A DNA stretch of 64,000 nt from Halioglobus japonicus (lineage in GTDB: Bacteria > Pseudomonadota > Gammaproteobacteria > Pseudomonadales > Halieaceae): positions 3,348,001 to 3,412,000 of the forward strand of contig NZ_CP019450.1 of NCBI RefSeq assembly GCF_001983995.1. The letters are read 5' to 3'. Below are positions 8,876-18,586 of the stretch, in pieces (position 1 is the stretch's first letter; each line of letters begins with the position of its first letter). Both the position numbers and the translations under genes were made by a program. The notes below the pieces were generated by a model. The model ran no database searches, was not told where the DNA came from, and saw nothing but the letters and a program-made list of their open reading frames with translations.

Positions 8876-10054
8876 ATGGAGCAAATCTTCACGGAAAACT
8901 GGGCGACAATGCACCTCGGGTTGATCTTCTCCCTGACTCTGGCGCAGATGCTGGTGGTCTATGTGCTGAGCGATTCCTACAGCCCACCACAGGGGCTGGG
9001 CCTGTTCACCGTATACTTCATGACAGCACTCATCGGCTGGATTGCCCTCACGCTGCAACAGGGCAGCGACGCCTACCTGAGCATTGATGTGCCCTCGGTC
9101 ACAGCGATGATCAACAGCTACATCCTGTTTGCCGCCGCCGGTCAGCGCGCGGGCATTTCCCGTGGAAGAGTTGTTTTCGGCGTTGTCTGTGTACTTGCCA
9201 CACTCAGTATCTTTTTCCTTCCACAGGAACAAATGCTCTTTGTGCACTCTGCGGCAGTGGGCCTGTTTATTGCGGGCACAGGCATCATTTGTACGCTGCG
9301 CAGCATTCAAGCCAGAAATGTCGGCGACGCCATCATCGCCTACGCGTCATTACTCACCGTCGTCGGCCTGCCGGTGGCTATGTACTTTGTCGCCGTCGAC
9401 AACGATATTACGCTCGCCCAGACCGTCATCTTCGGTGTTTACAGCTGGTCCTACGCGTTGGTTACGATCGGCTTTCTGGCCAGCGTACTCATTGAATATC
9501 AGCAGCACCTGTCCCATCTGGCGACGGAAGATCCGCTCACGCGACTACTGAATCGACGCGGCATGGAGGATGCATTGAAGATCAGTTTTGCCCACGCCTC
9601 GCGGGGGGGACACCAGACCGCGGCGATCGTAGGCGACATCGATCACTTCAAAAAGGTAAACGACAACTTCGGCCACGATACTGGCGACCAGGTCATTCGC
9701 TTTGTGGCCAACTGCCTCCAGCAGCTGTGCCGGGCCAGCGATGTGGTGGCACGCACTGGCGGCGAGGAGTTTTTGCTGGTGCTACCGGAGACAGATCTCG
9801 ATTCCGCCCGTATACTTGCCGAGCGCATTCGCACCACTATTGGCGATCATCCACTGCAGGTCGATGGCCAGCGAATCGCAATTACGATCAGCCTCGGGGT
9901 TGCGTGCCACGACGGCGAGATCGACCTCGATCAGTTGATCCAGGAAGCGGACCAGGCTATGTACCTGGCGAAACAGGGCGGACGCAACCAGGTTGCCTCT
10001 GTCGTCAATAAACCGGTGCGCATCAGCAGCACCGCGGTAAGGGAACAGGCGTAG
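8876..10054 (+). CDS. membrane-bound diguanylate cyclase (GGDEF)
   Basis: 392 residues. About 200 N-terminal residues hold six or seven hydrophobic helices with no recognised sensor domain. The C-terminal GGDEF domain has the active-site motif GGEEF at about 294-298. An RASD inhibitory I-site lies exactly five residues before it, so c-di-GMP product inhibition is expected. IDHFKKVND is the metal/nucleotide segment. It should make c-di-GMP from two GTP at the inner membrane. The gene ends three bases before the AraC regulator, so the two are almost certainly cotranscribed. Confidence 0.93.
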   Translation: MEQIFTENWATMHLGLIFSLTLAQMLVVYVLSDSYSPPQGLGLFTVYFMTALIGWIALTLQQGSDAYLSIDVPSVTAMINSYILFAAAGQRAGISRGRVVFGVVCVLATLSIFFLPQEQMLFVHSAAVGLFIAGTGIICTLRSIQARNVGDAIIAYASLLTVVGLPVAMYFVAVDNDITLAQTVIFGVYSWSYALVTIGFLASVLIEYQQHLSHLATEDPLTRLLNRRGMEDALKISFAHASRGGHQTAAIVGDIDHFKKVNDNFGHDTGDQVIRFVANCLQQLCRASDVVARTGGEEFLLVLPETDLDSARILAERIRTTIGDHPLQVDGQRIAITISLGVACHDGEIDLDQLIQEADQAMYLAKQGGRNQVASVVNKPVRISSTAVREQA

Positions 10055-10057
10055 AGC

Positions 10058-11065
10058 GTGCGCGACCTCTCCATTTCAGTGTATTTTGCCCGGGCCGTCC
10101 TGAAGAATGCCGTCGCCCAGGGACTGGACCCCATCAGCTTGCTGCGGAAATCGCGTATTTCTCCGCGTCTGTTGCTGGAAGAAGACGCGCTAATCTCCAT
10201 CGAACGCCACGCTGACCTGCAGGTAAATACCATACTGGCCATGGGCGATGAAGCCCTCGGCTACGCCTCACGGCGCATGCCCATCGGCACCTGGTCGATG
10301 ATGTGTCACGCGGTGATCAACTGCGAAACCCTGGGTCAAGCCATTTCCCGTTACTGCCGGTTTTTCCAGCTGTTCGAATTTGGCGCCCATCCCTGTCTGC
10401 TTATTGAAGGCGATCAGGTGCGAGTGCAGGTCAATATGCACGTGGATGAGGCCGACGCAGAGGCAGCGCCCTATATGACCGAACTGGTGTTGTTTAACGC
10501 CCATCGTTTTGCCAGCTGGCTGATTCAGGAGCACCTGCCGATTCAGCATGTAAACCTCCCCTATCCGCCGGCCGCGCGTGAGCGGGACTATCGCGCCATG
10601 TTCCTTGGAGCGCCCATGGCCTACGAGCAGGACGTGGCCGAGTTCGTGTTCTCCGCCTCGCTACTGGATCGCCGGGTCACCCAGACCGAACAAAGCCTGC
10701 GACGGTTCTTACGCCACCCCGTTCTCATGCTGATGACCGAGTCCTATGCCCAGAGCAGCTGGACCGCCAAGGTACGGGAGCTGGTCCACCACAACCTCGC
10801 CGACATGCCCGAACTCAACGACGTGGCCGCCATGCTCGAGGTACATCCCCAGACGCTGCGCCGACGCCTTTCAGCCGAAGGCACGACCTTCAAGGAAATC
10901 AAAAGCCAGGTGCGTCGCGATACCGCCCTGCACTTTTTGGGTAAGCAGGGGCTCTCGATTGAAGAGATTGCCCATCGCGCTGGCTTCTCGGAGTCGTCTG
11001 CTTTTATCCGGGCCTTCAAAGGCTGGACCGGGGTCACGCCCTACACCTATCGGAAAGGCCTGTAA
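10058..11065 (+). CDS. AraC-family transcriptional regulator
   Basis: 335 residues with GTG start, three bases after the cyclase stop. Residues 1-190 match the arabinose-binding-like N-terminal domain (PF12625 type) found in OruR/ArgR-like regulators. Residues 250-335 hold the two helix-turn-helix motifs: DVAAMLEVHPQTLRRRLS and IEEIAHRAGFSESSAFIRAF, ending VTPYTYR. This class often responds to fatty acids or small organic ligands. Target genes cannot be read here; the joint transcript with a c-di-GMP cyclase suggests a linked output, but that is inference. Confidence 0.92.
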   Translation: MRDLSISVYFARAVLKNAVAQGLDPISLLRKSRISPRLLLEEDALISIERHADLQVNTILAMGDEALGYASRRMPIGTWSMMCHAVINCETLGQAISRYCRFFQLFEFGAHPCLLIEGDQVRVQVNMHVDEADAEAAPYMTELVLFNAHRFASWLIQEHLPIQHVNLPYPPAARERDYRAMFLGAPMAYEQDVAEFVFSASLLDRRVTQTEQSLRRFLRHPVLMLMTESYAQSSWTAKVRELVHHNLADMPELNDVAAMLEVHPQTLRRRLSAEGTTFKEIKSQVRRDTALHFLGKQGLSIEEIAHRAGFSESSAFIRAFKGWTGVTPYTYRKGL

Positions 11066-11128
11066 CTGCCGCTAGTCTCCCCGCGGAAATACGCTATATT
11101 TAATGTCGATCAAGGGGAGGGAAAACAC

Positions 11129-13933
11129 GTGGTAAGGAAAGCAGCGCGAGTACTGATAAGCATTTACATCGCCTGGATAGCCCTGTCCGTTTTTGTCGTT
11201 TTGCCAGCCCTGAACATTGTCCCCGCGTGGTACCTGAAAGAGCACTACGATCGCGATTTCAGCACCGACATCACGCTCTTCAACCCGTTCAATATCAGTC
11301 TCGAAATGCACAACGCCACGCTACTGCAGCCGGATGGCAGCGATTTTGCGGCCCTCGATCAGGCCACAGTCAATCTTTCCCTGGCAACCCTGGCCAGCGA
11401 GGGCATTGTCTTCGACCGGATAGCCATCGAAGGGCTGGAGATTACGCTGCGCCAGGACAGCCCCGGCGAGTTCAATTTCTCCGACCTGTTAGCCACCGAG
11501 GAAACCTCTGATACCGCCGACTCGGATCTGCTGGGCGTCACCATAAGTGAACTGATTTTTACTGCCAAACGCATTACCCTGATCGACAACGCCCGCGAAG
11601 AACCTTTCAGTACTCACTATGATGGCCTGGACATTGCTGTTAAGGATTTGTCCACCATCGCAGAGGATGGCAAGCCCTACCAGATCAACGTGACCGCTGA
11701 AGCAGGAGGTTCGCTGCGCTGGGAGGGCAACGTCTCGGTACCGCTGGCCCAAAGCGAGGGCTGGCTGGCCATTAACGACCTGAGCCTGGCCGCCGCCTGG
11801 CGTTTTGCACGGCCCTGGCTCAACTTTGACCTTATGGATGGTCGCCTCAGCATGGAGGGAAACTACCAGTTGTCCTGGCGGGATGACGTTGCCTTCGAGA
11901 TTGCTGAGGGTCAGGCACAGCTTCACTCGCTGGCGCTGGTGCCACGCGATACTGCTGCGCTTGCCGACACCTCGATCAATTTGAATCAGCTGGACATTGG
12001 CGACGTCAGTGTCGACAGCGGCACAAGCGCCGTCACTATCGGCTCAATCAGCGGCCAGGGTCTGCAGGTTCAGGGCTGGAGTGAGGGCGCCCAGGTGAGC
12101 CTCGCGGACATGTTCATCACCTCGTTCCCGGAAGTGGAGGCTTCAGAAAGCGCCGCTGCCGATGAGGCCAACCCATGGCAAGTGACACTCGTGCAGGCAG
12201 CCCTGGCAGACAGCGGTATTCAATGGCGCTCGGAATACACCGACCCACCCCAGATGACCATAGCGCCGATCACCGCCAGCACCGGCAACATCCGCTGGCC
12301 CTTTGCGGGCAGCTCCCCCGCCAGCCTGGCACTGAAGGTGAATGGCATCGCCAGCATGCAGGTACAGGCGGATCTGGAGCTGGCCTCTGGCGGCGCCAAT
12401 ATCAGATATGAACTGGCTGCGCTGCCACTTACCTGGTTTAACCCCAACCTACCTGCGGCACTCAAGGCCACCATTACCGACGGCCAGCTGGGTGTGAACG
12501 GGTCGGTAGAGCTCGAGGAATTCGCGCCGGTTCGCCTGAACCTGGACAGTCAGATCGAACAATTTTCCGGCAAAATAGCCAACGAAGAAGAGGCGATTAC
12601 CCGCTGGGATAGTGTGCGCCTCAAACAACTGGCCGTTGACCTGCCCAAGCGTCAGGCCAGCCTGCAACAACTCTTTATCCACAAGTACGAGGGGCGCGTG
12701 CATATTGCCGAGGATGGCAGTATTAACGCCTCCAAAATCTGGCAGGAAGAAGTGGGCGAACAGGCTGAGGAAATTGCCGAGGAACTGGAACTGGACAAGC
12801 CATGGGATTTCAGCGTGCCTGAGATCCTGATCTCCGGCAGTGCCATCGACTTTAAAGATGAATCACTGCCCATCTCCTTCCGCACGGTCATTGGCCAGGT
12901 TGACGGCCAGATTCTAAATATCAGCTCAGCACCCGGTGCAGCGGCAGACATTGACATCAGTGGCTCGGTCGACGGCTACGCCCCGGTGAAGCTCGCCGGC
13001 AACGCAGAACCCCTGACCTCACCACCCAACCTCGATCTACTGCTGACCTTCGATGGTGTTGACCTGGTGATGATGACGCCCTACTCCGGCACGTACGCCG
13101 GCTACGCGATCGAACGTGGCCTGCTCAACCTGAAGCTGCAGTACAAGCTGGTTGACGGACGTATCGAAGGCGACAACCAGGTGCTGGTGGATCAGTTGAA
13201 GCTGGGCGAGAAAGTTGACAGCGACAAGGCCGTCGATCTGCCGCTGGAGCTGGCATTGGCGCTGCTCACAGACATTAACGGTGTGATCGATTTACAGGTG
13301 CCGGTGGAAGGTGATATCGACGACCCCTCCTTTGCCCTGGGTGGCGTCATCGCCAACGCCTTTTTGAACCTCATCACCAAAGCCGTCACAGCGCCGTTCA
13401 CCCTACTGGCCAGCCTCGTTGGCAGCGAAGAGGATTTACAGCGGCTGGGTTATGGCGCCGGCAGCAGCGAACTGAATCAGGCCGGCCAGGTCAAACTGGA
13501 CCAACTGGCAGAAGCGCTGCGCCAGCGCCCCGGGTTAACCCTGGTAGTGTCCGGCGCCATCGACCCAACGGCCGATGCGGAGCGCCTGCAACACCAGATC
13601 CTCGTACAGGAACTGGTCAGCGAAGGCTTTGATGTACAGGCCATTGACCGGCGAGACCCTGCAGTGGTGAAAGCAGTCAAGGCACGCTATGTGGCCACTT
13701 ACGGTGAGCCGCCGGAAGATATGAGCCTGACAGACCAGTATCGACAAGTTCTGAAGAGCATCCCGTTGCCGGCCGATGCGCTGCGCAATCTGGCCATCGC
13801 CCGGGCTGCGGCCACCAAAGACTATCTGGTTAACCAGCAAGGCCTGCCAGCGGACCGTGCGGTGGTCGAAGTCACCCAAAATCTCGGTGAGGAAACTGCC
13901 TACAGCGGCGTGCTGATGGACCTCGCCAACTGA
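11129..13933 (+). CDS. DUF748 domain protein (AsmA-like envelope protein)
   Basis: 934 residues, GTG start with GGGGAGG nine bases upstream. One N-terminal membrane helix (about residues 9-30) precedes a long beta-rich periplasmic region with the AsmA/DUF748 pattern: repeated beta strands, LTDINGVIDLQVPVEGDI and DPSFALGG near residue 730. The end (from about 780) resembles an OmpA-like fold (LDQLAEALRQRPGLTL) but lacks obvious peptidoglycan-binding residues. Proteins of this type are thought to help move phospholipids between membranes; that role here is by family only. A TATATT at 11093-11098 could be a -10 element, but no good -35 matches it. Confidence 0.88.
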   Translation: MVRKAARVLISIYIAWIALSVFVVLPALNIVPAWYLKEHYDRDFSTDITLFNPFNISLEMHNATLLQPDGSDFAALDQATVNLSLATLASEGIVFDRIAIEGLEITLRQDSPGEFNFSDLLATEETSDTADSDLLGVTISELIFTAKRITLIDNAREEPFSTHYDGLDIAVKDLSTIAEDGKPYQINVTAEAGGSLRWEGNVSVPLAQSEGWLAINDLSLAAAWRFARPWLNFDLMDGRLSMEGNYQLSWRDDVAFEIAEGQAQLHSLALVPRDTAALADTSINLNQLDIGDVSVDSGTSAVTIGSISGQGLQVQGWSEGAQVSLADMFITSFPEVEASESAAADEANPWQVTLVQAALADSGIQWRSEYTDPPQMTIAPITASTGNIRWPFAGSSPASLALKVNGIASMQVQADLELASGGANIRYELAALPLTWFNPNLPAALKATITDGQLGVNGSVELEEFAPVRLNLDSQIEQFSGKIANEEEAITRWDSVRLKQLAVDLPKRQASLQQLFIHKYEGRVHIAEDGSINASKIWQEEVGEQAEEIAEELELDKPWDFSVPEILISGSAIDFKDESLPISFRTVIGQVDGQILNISSAPGAAADIDISGSVDGYAPVKLAGNAEPLTSPPNLDLLLTFDGVDLVMMTPYSGTYAGYAIERGLLNLKLQYKLVDGRIEGDNQVLVDQLKLGEKVDSDKAVDLPLELALALLTDINGVIDLQVPVEGDIDDPSFALGGVIANAFLNLITKAVTAPFTLLASLVGSEEDLQRLGYGAGSSELNQAGQVKLDQLAEALRQRPGLTLVVSGAIDPTADAERLQHQILVQELVSEGFDVQAIDRRDPAVVKAVKARYVATYGEPPEDMSLTDQYRQVLKSIPLPADALRNLAIARAAATKDYLVNQQGLPADRAVVEVTQNLGEETAYSGVLMDLAN

Positions 13934-13934
13934 T

Positions 13935-14450
13935 TCAGCCGGCGTAACGCAAGGGTCCGTTGCAGTAGCGACATAGATACTGGCCAGCGCCCTTGAGCAT
14001 GCGGTTGTGGCGCGTTGTCGATATCTGGTGATCGCGGCAATCGCAGCGGTAGGGATGGGTGCGCTGGCGGCGCTGGGGAATGTCCTCCAGATCCAGCTTG
14101 AATGTCACCTCCGGGTCGGCCCCGAAATAATGCATCAGTGCCTGCCATTCCTGGCCGTGGGGCTTAACCCTGCGCGGGCCATAGACTTCATGAACAATGT
14201 AATGCGCCACTTCGTGGGGCACCGTACCGTCCAGGTTCACGTCCCAGTACTTGGCGAAAATCCAGGGGTTGTAACGGATCTCACGCTGGCGACCATCTGC
14301 CCGGAACATACCCGCAGTAGTCCCGCGCAAATCAAAGCGCACAGGAATACGGTCGAAGGGGCGCTCCAGCGCCTCCTCGGCCTCAATAATGAAATGCTCG
14401 GTGCGCTCCAGCACCTGTTCGCGTCGACTCTGATCAATGGGTTCTATCAC
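13935..14450 (-). CDS. sprT: SprT-family zinc metalloprotease-like protein
   Basis: 171 residues. The zincin motif is PHEVAHYIVHE with H79, E80 and H83, and H98 (KPHGQEW) is the likely third ligand. A C-terminal zinc ribbon is formed by C136, C138, C160 and C163. This is the full SprT layout, related to the eukaryotic DNA-protein crosslink protease Spartan; the bacterial function is little known. It lies tail to tail with the DUF748 gene, one base apart, and is alone on its strand. Upstream 14451-14616 shows a T-rich patch but no clear promoter. Confidence 0.92.
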   Translation of the reverse strand: MIEPIDQSRREQVLERTEHFIIEAEEALERPFDRIPVRFDLRGTTAGMFRADGRQREIRYNPWIFAKYWDVNLDGTVPHEVAHYIVHEVYGPRRVKPHGQEWQALMHYFGADPEVTFKLDLEDIPQRRQRTHPYRCDCRDHQISTTRHNRMLKGAGQYLCRYCNGPLRYAG

Positions 14451-14616
14451 GGGGAACTATCATAAAAAACAACGGCTTGAGCTTACCAGAGTCAGACGCG
14501 CCAGGCTGTCACCTGTGGTCTATTTTTTTGTCTCACCACGTCATTGGCACCGACCTCGACAAACCACAGACTTTGCCACTGCCTTCATGGCCCACCACAC
14601 CTGACAAGAGCAAACT

Positions 14617-15636
14617 ATGAGCGCACAAGATCTGGATACCTCCAGGCTGGGGCAATATCTCGCCGATACGATTCCGGGGCTGCAAAGCCCACTGACCGCA
14701 GAGAAATTCGCCGGCGGACAATCCAACCCCACCTTTAAACTCACCGCTGGTGACCAGAGCTTCGTACTGCGGCGCAAACCCCCGGGTGAGCTGCTCAAGT
14801 CGGCCCACGCGGTCGATCGCGAGTTTCGCGTCATCAGTGCCCTGTACAACACAGACGTGCCCGTGCCGCGCACCTATACCCTGTGCGAGGACGAGTCGGT
14901 TATTGGCTCCATGTTCTATGTCATGGAATACCTGGAAGGGCGCATCCTCTGGGATCCCTCCCTGCCCGACGCCAAAAGCAAACAGGAACGCTTTGAAATT
15001 TTCGACAGCATGAATGCCACTATGGCCGCCCTGCACAATGTCGACATCGACGAAGTGGGCCTGACCGATTACGGCCGGCCCGGCAATTATTTCGAGCGCC
15101 AGGTGAACCGGTGGACCAAGCAATACCGCGCCTCTGAACTCGAGAAAATTCCCGAGATGGACCGCCTGATCGACTATCTCCCGGCCAACATGCCCGAAGA
15201 CGACGGGCGCCTGGGCCTGGTTCACGGTGACTATCGCCTCGACAACCTTATGTTCCATCCCACCGAGAATCGCACCATTGCATTGCTCGACTGGGAGCTG
15301 TCCACTCTGGGCAACCCGCTGGCCGACCTGGCCAACCAGTGTGCGGCCTGGCTGTTACCGGGTATGGGCGGCATCCAGGGGCTGCAGGGCGCGGATCGCG
15401 CCGCACTGGGTATTCCCTCGGACGAGGAATATATAGAAATGTACTGCGAGCGCACGGGCCGCAAGAGCATTGAGAACTGGAACTTCTATATCGTGTTCTC
15501 ACTGTTCCGGCTTGCGGCCATTCTCCAGGGCGTTGCCATGCGCGCTCATCAGGGCAACGCATCCAGCAAGGAAGCGCAGGCCCGTGGCGCCATGGTCAAG
15601 CCACTCGCTGAACTCACCGCCTCTCTCATCGATTGA
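14617..15636 (+). CDS. phosphotransferase family protein (ACAD10/11 N-terminal type)
   Basis: 339 residues with an aminoglycoside-phosphotransferase (APH) kinase fold. GGQSNPTFKL (33-42) is the nucleotide loop, HGDYRLDN (203-210) the catalytic loop and DWE (225-227) the metal motif. The closest type is the kinase domain of mammalian ACAD10/ACAD11, which phosphorylates 4-hydroxyacyl-CoAs before dehydratase-like elimination. The neighbours (enoyl-CoA hydratase 24 bases on, thiolase, hydrolase) support a role in hydroxy-fatty-acid breakdown rather than antibiotic resistance. Family similarity is clear; the substrate is inference. Confidence 0.88.
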   Translation: MSAQDLDTSRLGQYLADTIPGLQSPLTAEKFAGGQSNPTFKLTAGDQSFVLRRKPPGELLKSAHAVDREFRVISALYNTDVPVPRTYTLCEDESVIGSMFYVMEYLEGRILWDPSLPDAKSKQERFEIFDSMNATMAALHNVDIDEVGLTDYGRPGNYFERQVNRWTKQYRASELEKIPEMDRLIDYLPANMPEDDGRLGLVHGDYRLDNLMFHPTENRTIALLDWELSTLGNPLADLANQCAAWLLPGMGGIQGLQGADRAALGIPSDEEYIEMYCERTGRKSIENWNFYIVFSLFRLAAILQGVAMRAHQGNASSKEAQARGAMVKPLAELTASLID

Positions 15637-15660
15637 TTCACATCTTCAAGGAGCCACATC

Positions 15661-16431
15661 ATGTCTGAAGAACAACCTGTACTCGTAGACGTCACCGACG
15701 GTGTCATGACCATTACCCTGAACCGGGGTAAGGCCAAAAACGCGGTTAACAAAGCTATGGCTGAAGGCGTCGCCGCCGCCATGGATGAACTGGACAGCAA
15801 TGACGATATCCGCGTCGCAATCATTACCGGCGCGGACAATACGTTCTGCGCCGGCATGGACCTCAAGGCTTTTGTCACTGGCGAAATGCCGATGCTCCCC
15901 GGTCGCGGTTTTGCCGGCTTTGTCGAAGCCCCACCGAAAAAGCCGCTGATCGCAGCGGTCGAGGGTTTTGCCCTCGCGGGTGGCCTGGAAGTCATGATCG
16001 CCTGCGATCTGGTCGTCGTCGCCGACAATGCCAAATTCGGCATTCCCGAAGTCAAACGCGGCCTCGCCGCCGCAGCCGGTGGCCTGGTGCGCCTACCCAA
16101 GCAGATTCCGCCGCGCGTGGCCATGGAGATGGCGCTGACCGGTGATTTCATCGATGCAACCAAAGCCGCCGACGTTGGCCTGGTCAACCGCATAGTCCCG
16201 GCCGGGTCTGCATTGGAAGGTGCCAAAGAGCTGGCTGCCACCATTGTCGCAAACGGCCCCCTGGCCGTGCGCCTGAGCAAGCAGGTCATCGCCGAATCGG
16301 GTGACTGGACCGCCGCTGAAATGTGGGACAAGCAAAACGAAATCGTCATGCCGGTGTTCACCAGCGAAGACGCTATCGAAGGCGCCACTGCATTTGCTGA
16401 GAAGCGCGCCCCCAACTGGAAAGGCAAGTAA
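15661..16431 (+). CDS. crotonase/enoyl-CoA hydratase family protein
   Basis: 256 residues. Here both catalytic glutamates are present: E110 in LAGGLEVMIACDL and E130 in GIPEVKRGL. The FCAGMDL oxyanion segment is at 62-68. It should therefore be a true 2-enoyl-CoA hydratase, in contrast to the isomerase-like crotonase at 4830. AAGGAG precedes the ATG. It lies between the APH kinase and the thiolase, 11 bases before the latter, in one plus-strand operon. Confidence 0.92.
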   Translation: MSEEQPVLVDVTDGVMTITLNRGKAKNAVNKAMAEGVAAAMDELDSNDDIRVAIITGADNTFCAGMDLKAFVTGEMPMLPGRGFAGFVEAPPKKPLIAAVEGFALAGGLEVMIACDLVVVADNAKFGIPEVKRGLAAAAGGLVRLPKQIPPRVAMEMALTGDFIDATKAADVGLVNRIVPAGSALEGAKELAATIVANGPLAVRLSKQVIAESGDWTAAEMWDKQNEIVMPVFTSEDAIEGATAFAEKRAPNWKGK

Positions 16432-16442
16432 GGAGCACGACC

Positions 16443-17678
16443 ATGAGTGAAGCCTGGATTATTGACGCATGCCGCACTCCCCGTGGTGTTGGCAAAAAGG
16501 GCAAAGGCGCCCTGGCCAATGAACATCCGCAGCACCTCGGCGCCGTGGTTCTGGAAGCATTGCGCGACCGCACCAACCTGAACACTGCCGATGTCGGCGA
16601 CATTATTTTTGGCACCAGTTCGCAACGGGGCCGTCAATCCGGCGACCTGGCGCGTATGGCAGCCCTGGAAGCCGGCTACGACATTACCTCCTCTGGCGTG
16701 ACGTTGGATCGCTTCTGCGGCTCGGGTATCACGTCGGTGAATCTCGCGGCTATGAACATCATGTCCGGCAGCGAAGACGTCGTGATTGGCGGCGGCGCTG
16801 AAATGATGTCTACCTATGGCGAAGAAGGCGCGATGCCATCCATGTTCATGGACAACGGCAACATGAAATTGCGCGCCCTGCATCCCCAGCCTCACCAGGG
16901 CGTATGCGCTGACGCCATCGCCACTATGGAAGGTATTAGTCGAGAAGACCTCGATAACAATGCCTTCCAGAGTCAACAGAAAGCAGCCCGCGCCATTGCC
17001 GAGGACCGATTCGCCAAGAGCCTGGTGCCGGTCTATAACATTGACGGTGAACTGGTGCTGGATAAGGAAGAGTTCCCCCGTCCCCAGACAACGCTTGAAG
17101 GCCTCGGTGAACTGCAGCCATCCTTTGCACCGGTCGCTGATTACCCGCTGGACGAATCTGGCACTACCTATCGCCAGCTGGTCAACCAGAAGTACCCGGA
17201 CATCGATATTCAGCACTTCCATCACGCGGGCAATTCCTCCGGCGTGGTCGATGGCGCAGGCGCACTGCTGCTCGCATCGCCGGACTACGCGAAAGCGCAG
17301 GACTGGAAGCCCCGGGCCCGCATCGTGGCCATGGCCAACCAGGGCGACTGCCCTACCCTGATGCTGAACGCCCCGGTTCCCGCGGCGAAGCGCGTACTGG
17401 CGAAGGCCGGCCTCACCGTGAATGACATCGACGTCTGGGAAATCAATGAAGCTTTCTCTGTCGTTTCCGAGAAGTTTATGCGCGACCTGAATCTGGACCG
17501 AGACAAGGTCAATATTAACGGCGGTGCTATGGCGCTGGGGCACCCCATTGGCGCGACGGGCTCTTTGCTGATCAATACCGCGCTGGATGAACTCGAGCGT
17601 CAGGGTAAGCAGTTTGGTCTGGTGACCATGTGCGCCGCCGGCGGCATGGCCCCCGCAATCATTATTGAGCGGATCTGA
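16443..17678 (+). CDS. acetyl-CoA C-acetyltransferase (thiolase)
   Basis: 411 residues, normal thiolase size. The acyl-accepting cysteine is C92 (DRFCGSG), the base pair is H367 (GHPIGATG) and C397 (MCAAGG), and NEAF is intact. It cleaves 3-ketoacyl-CoA with CoA in beta-oxidation, or runs in reverse. Follows the hydratase after 11 bases; GGAGC precedes the ATG. The neighbours suggest degradation of a specific acyl chain rather than general acetoacetyl-CoA synthesis. Confidence 0.93.
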   Translation: MSEAWIIDACRTPRGVGKKGKGALANEHPQHLGAVVLEALRDRTNLNTADVGDIIFGTSSQRGRQSGDLARMAALEAGYDITSSGVTLDRFCGSGITSVNLAAMNIMSGSEDVVIGGGAEMMSTYGEEGAMPSMFMDNGNMKLRALHPQPHQGVCADAIATMEGISREDLDNNAFQSQQKAARAIAEDRFAKSLVPVYNIDGELVLDKEEFPRPQTTLEGLGELQPSFAPVADYPLDESGTTYRQLVNQKYPDIDIQHFHHAGNSSGVVDGAGALLLASPDYAKAQDWKPRARIVAMANQGDCPTLMLNAPVPAAKRVLAKAGLTVNDIDVWEINEAFSVVSEKFMRDLNLDRDKVNINGGAMALGHPIGATGSLLINTALDELERQGKQFGLVTMCAAGGMAPAIIIERI

Positions 17679-17686
17679 TCCGCTCA

Positions 17687-18586
17687 GTGGTAACCACACA
17701 CGAATATCACCTCGATATTGGTGATATCGAACTCGCTATCACTGAGTGGCCCGCACCCGCGGGCCACGACGGCCCAGACTCGCCGGTCTTGTTACTCCAT
17801 GCCACGGGCTTTCACAGCCGCTGCTGGAATGAGGTTGTCAGACGCCTGCCGGGCCAGCATATTTTTGCCGTTGATCTGCGCCATCACGGTCGCAGCGGCA
17901 GTATTGGTGAGGTCGACTGGAACGTACTCACAACGGATATCATCAAGCTGGTCGAACGGCTCGACCTGCGCGAAGTTATTGGCGTCGGACACTCTATTGG
18001 TGGCTACCTCACTGCGCGTGCCGCCGCGGCCCTGCCCGAACGCTTTCGGGAGATACTGCTAATCGACCCGGTGATTACTGCCCCTGAAACCTATGAAATG
18101 GCAAAAGGTGTATCGGACAGCTTCAGCGCCAGTGATCACCCGGTGAGCCGGCGCAAAAATCGTTGGAAGGATGCCGACGAGATGTTTACGCGCTTCAAGG
18201 ATAAACCGCCGTTCTCAAGCTGGGACCCCGTGGTACTGCGCGACTATTGCGACTACGCTCTGCAACCGGCGTCCGACGAGGCGTTTCAGCAATTGGCCTG
18301 CGATCCACTCAATGAAGCCTCGGTATATATCAGCCAGGCCTACAGCGATGCTGTGCTGGATGATCTGACGCGGCTGAAGTTGCCCGTGACGCTGCTGCGT
18401 GCCCAGTTCAAGGGGCTGGACATCACCGATCTGTCGGGCTCACCCACATGGCCGGAACTGGCCGGGCAGATTGCCCAGTGCCGGGAAGTGTACCTGCCGG
18501 AGCTCAATCACTTCATCCCCATGCAGGATCCCGCCCTGGTTGCCCGGCATATTGCCGAGGCACTGGGAACAACCGCCTCCGACTAG
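17687..18586 (+). CDS. alpha/beta hydrolase
   Basis: 299 residues with GTG start eight bases after the thiolase stop. The nucleophile elbow GHSIGG places Ser at 103, HATGFHSRCW is the oxyanion region, and a C-terminal ELNHFIPMQ His completes the triad. No signal peptide. It may release a free acid or CoA ester in the same pathway as the three genes before it; substrate unknown. Its TAG stop is shared on the palindrome CTAG with the convergent NAD(P)-binding gene. Confidence 0.9.
   Translation: MVTTHEYHLDIGDIELAITEWPAPAGHDGPDSPVLLLHATGFHSRCWNEVVRRLPGQHIFAVDLRHHGRSGSIGEVDWNVLTTDIIKLVERLDLREVIGVGHSIGGYLTARAAAALPERFREILLIDPVITAPETYEMAKGVSDSFSASDHPVSRRKNRWKDADEMFTRFKDKPPFSSWDPVVLRDYCDYALQPASDEAFQQLACDPLNEASVYISQAYSDAVLDDLTRLKLPVTLLRAQFKGLDITDLSGSPTWPELAGQIAQCREVYLPELNHFIPMQDPALVARHIAEALGTTASD

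Noticed and set aside
14505..14535. Possible terminator (CCAGG...CCTGTGG followed by T7)
   Set aside because: The arms do not pair without a bulge, and no plus-strand gene ends just before it.
14617..15636. Aminoglycoside resistance kinase
   Set aside because: The APH fold is of the ACAD10/11 type and sits in a beta-oxidation operon.
15549..17699. A 716-codon open frame on the minus strand
   Set aside because: It lies opposite the enoyl-CoA hydratase and thiolase genes, has no family signature, and is the usual antisense opening in high-GC coding DNA.
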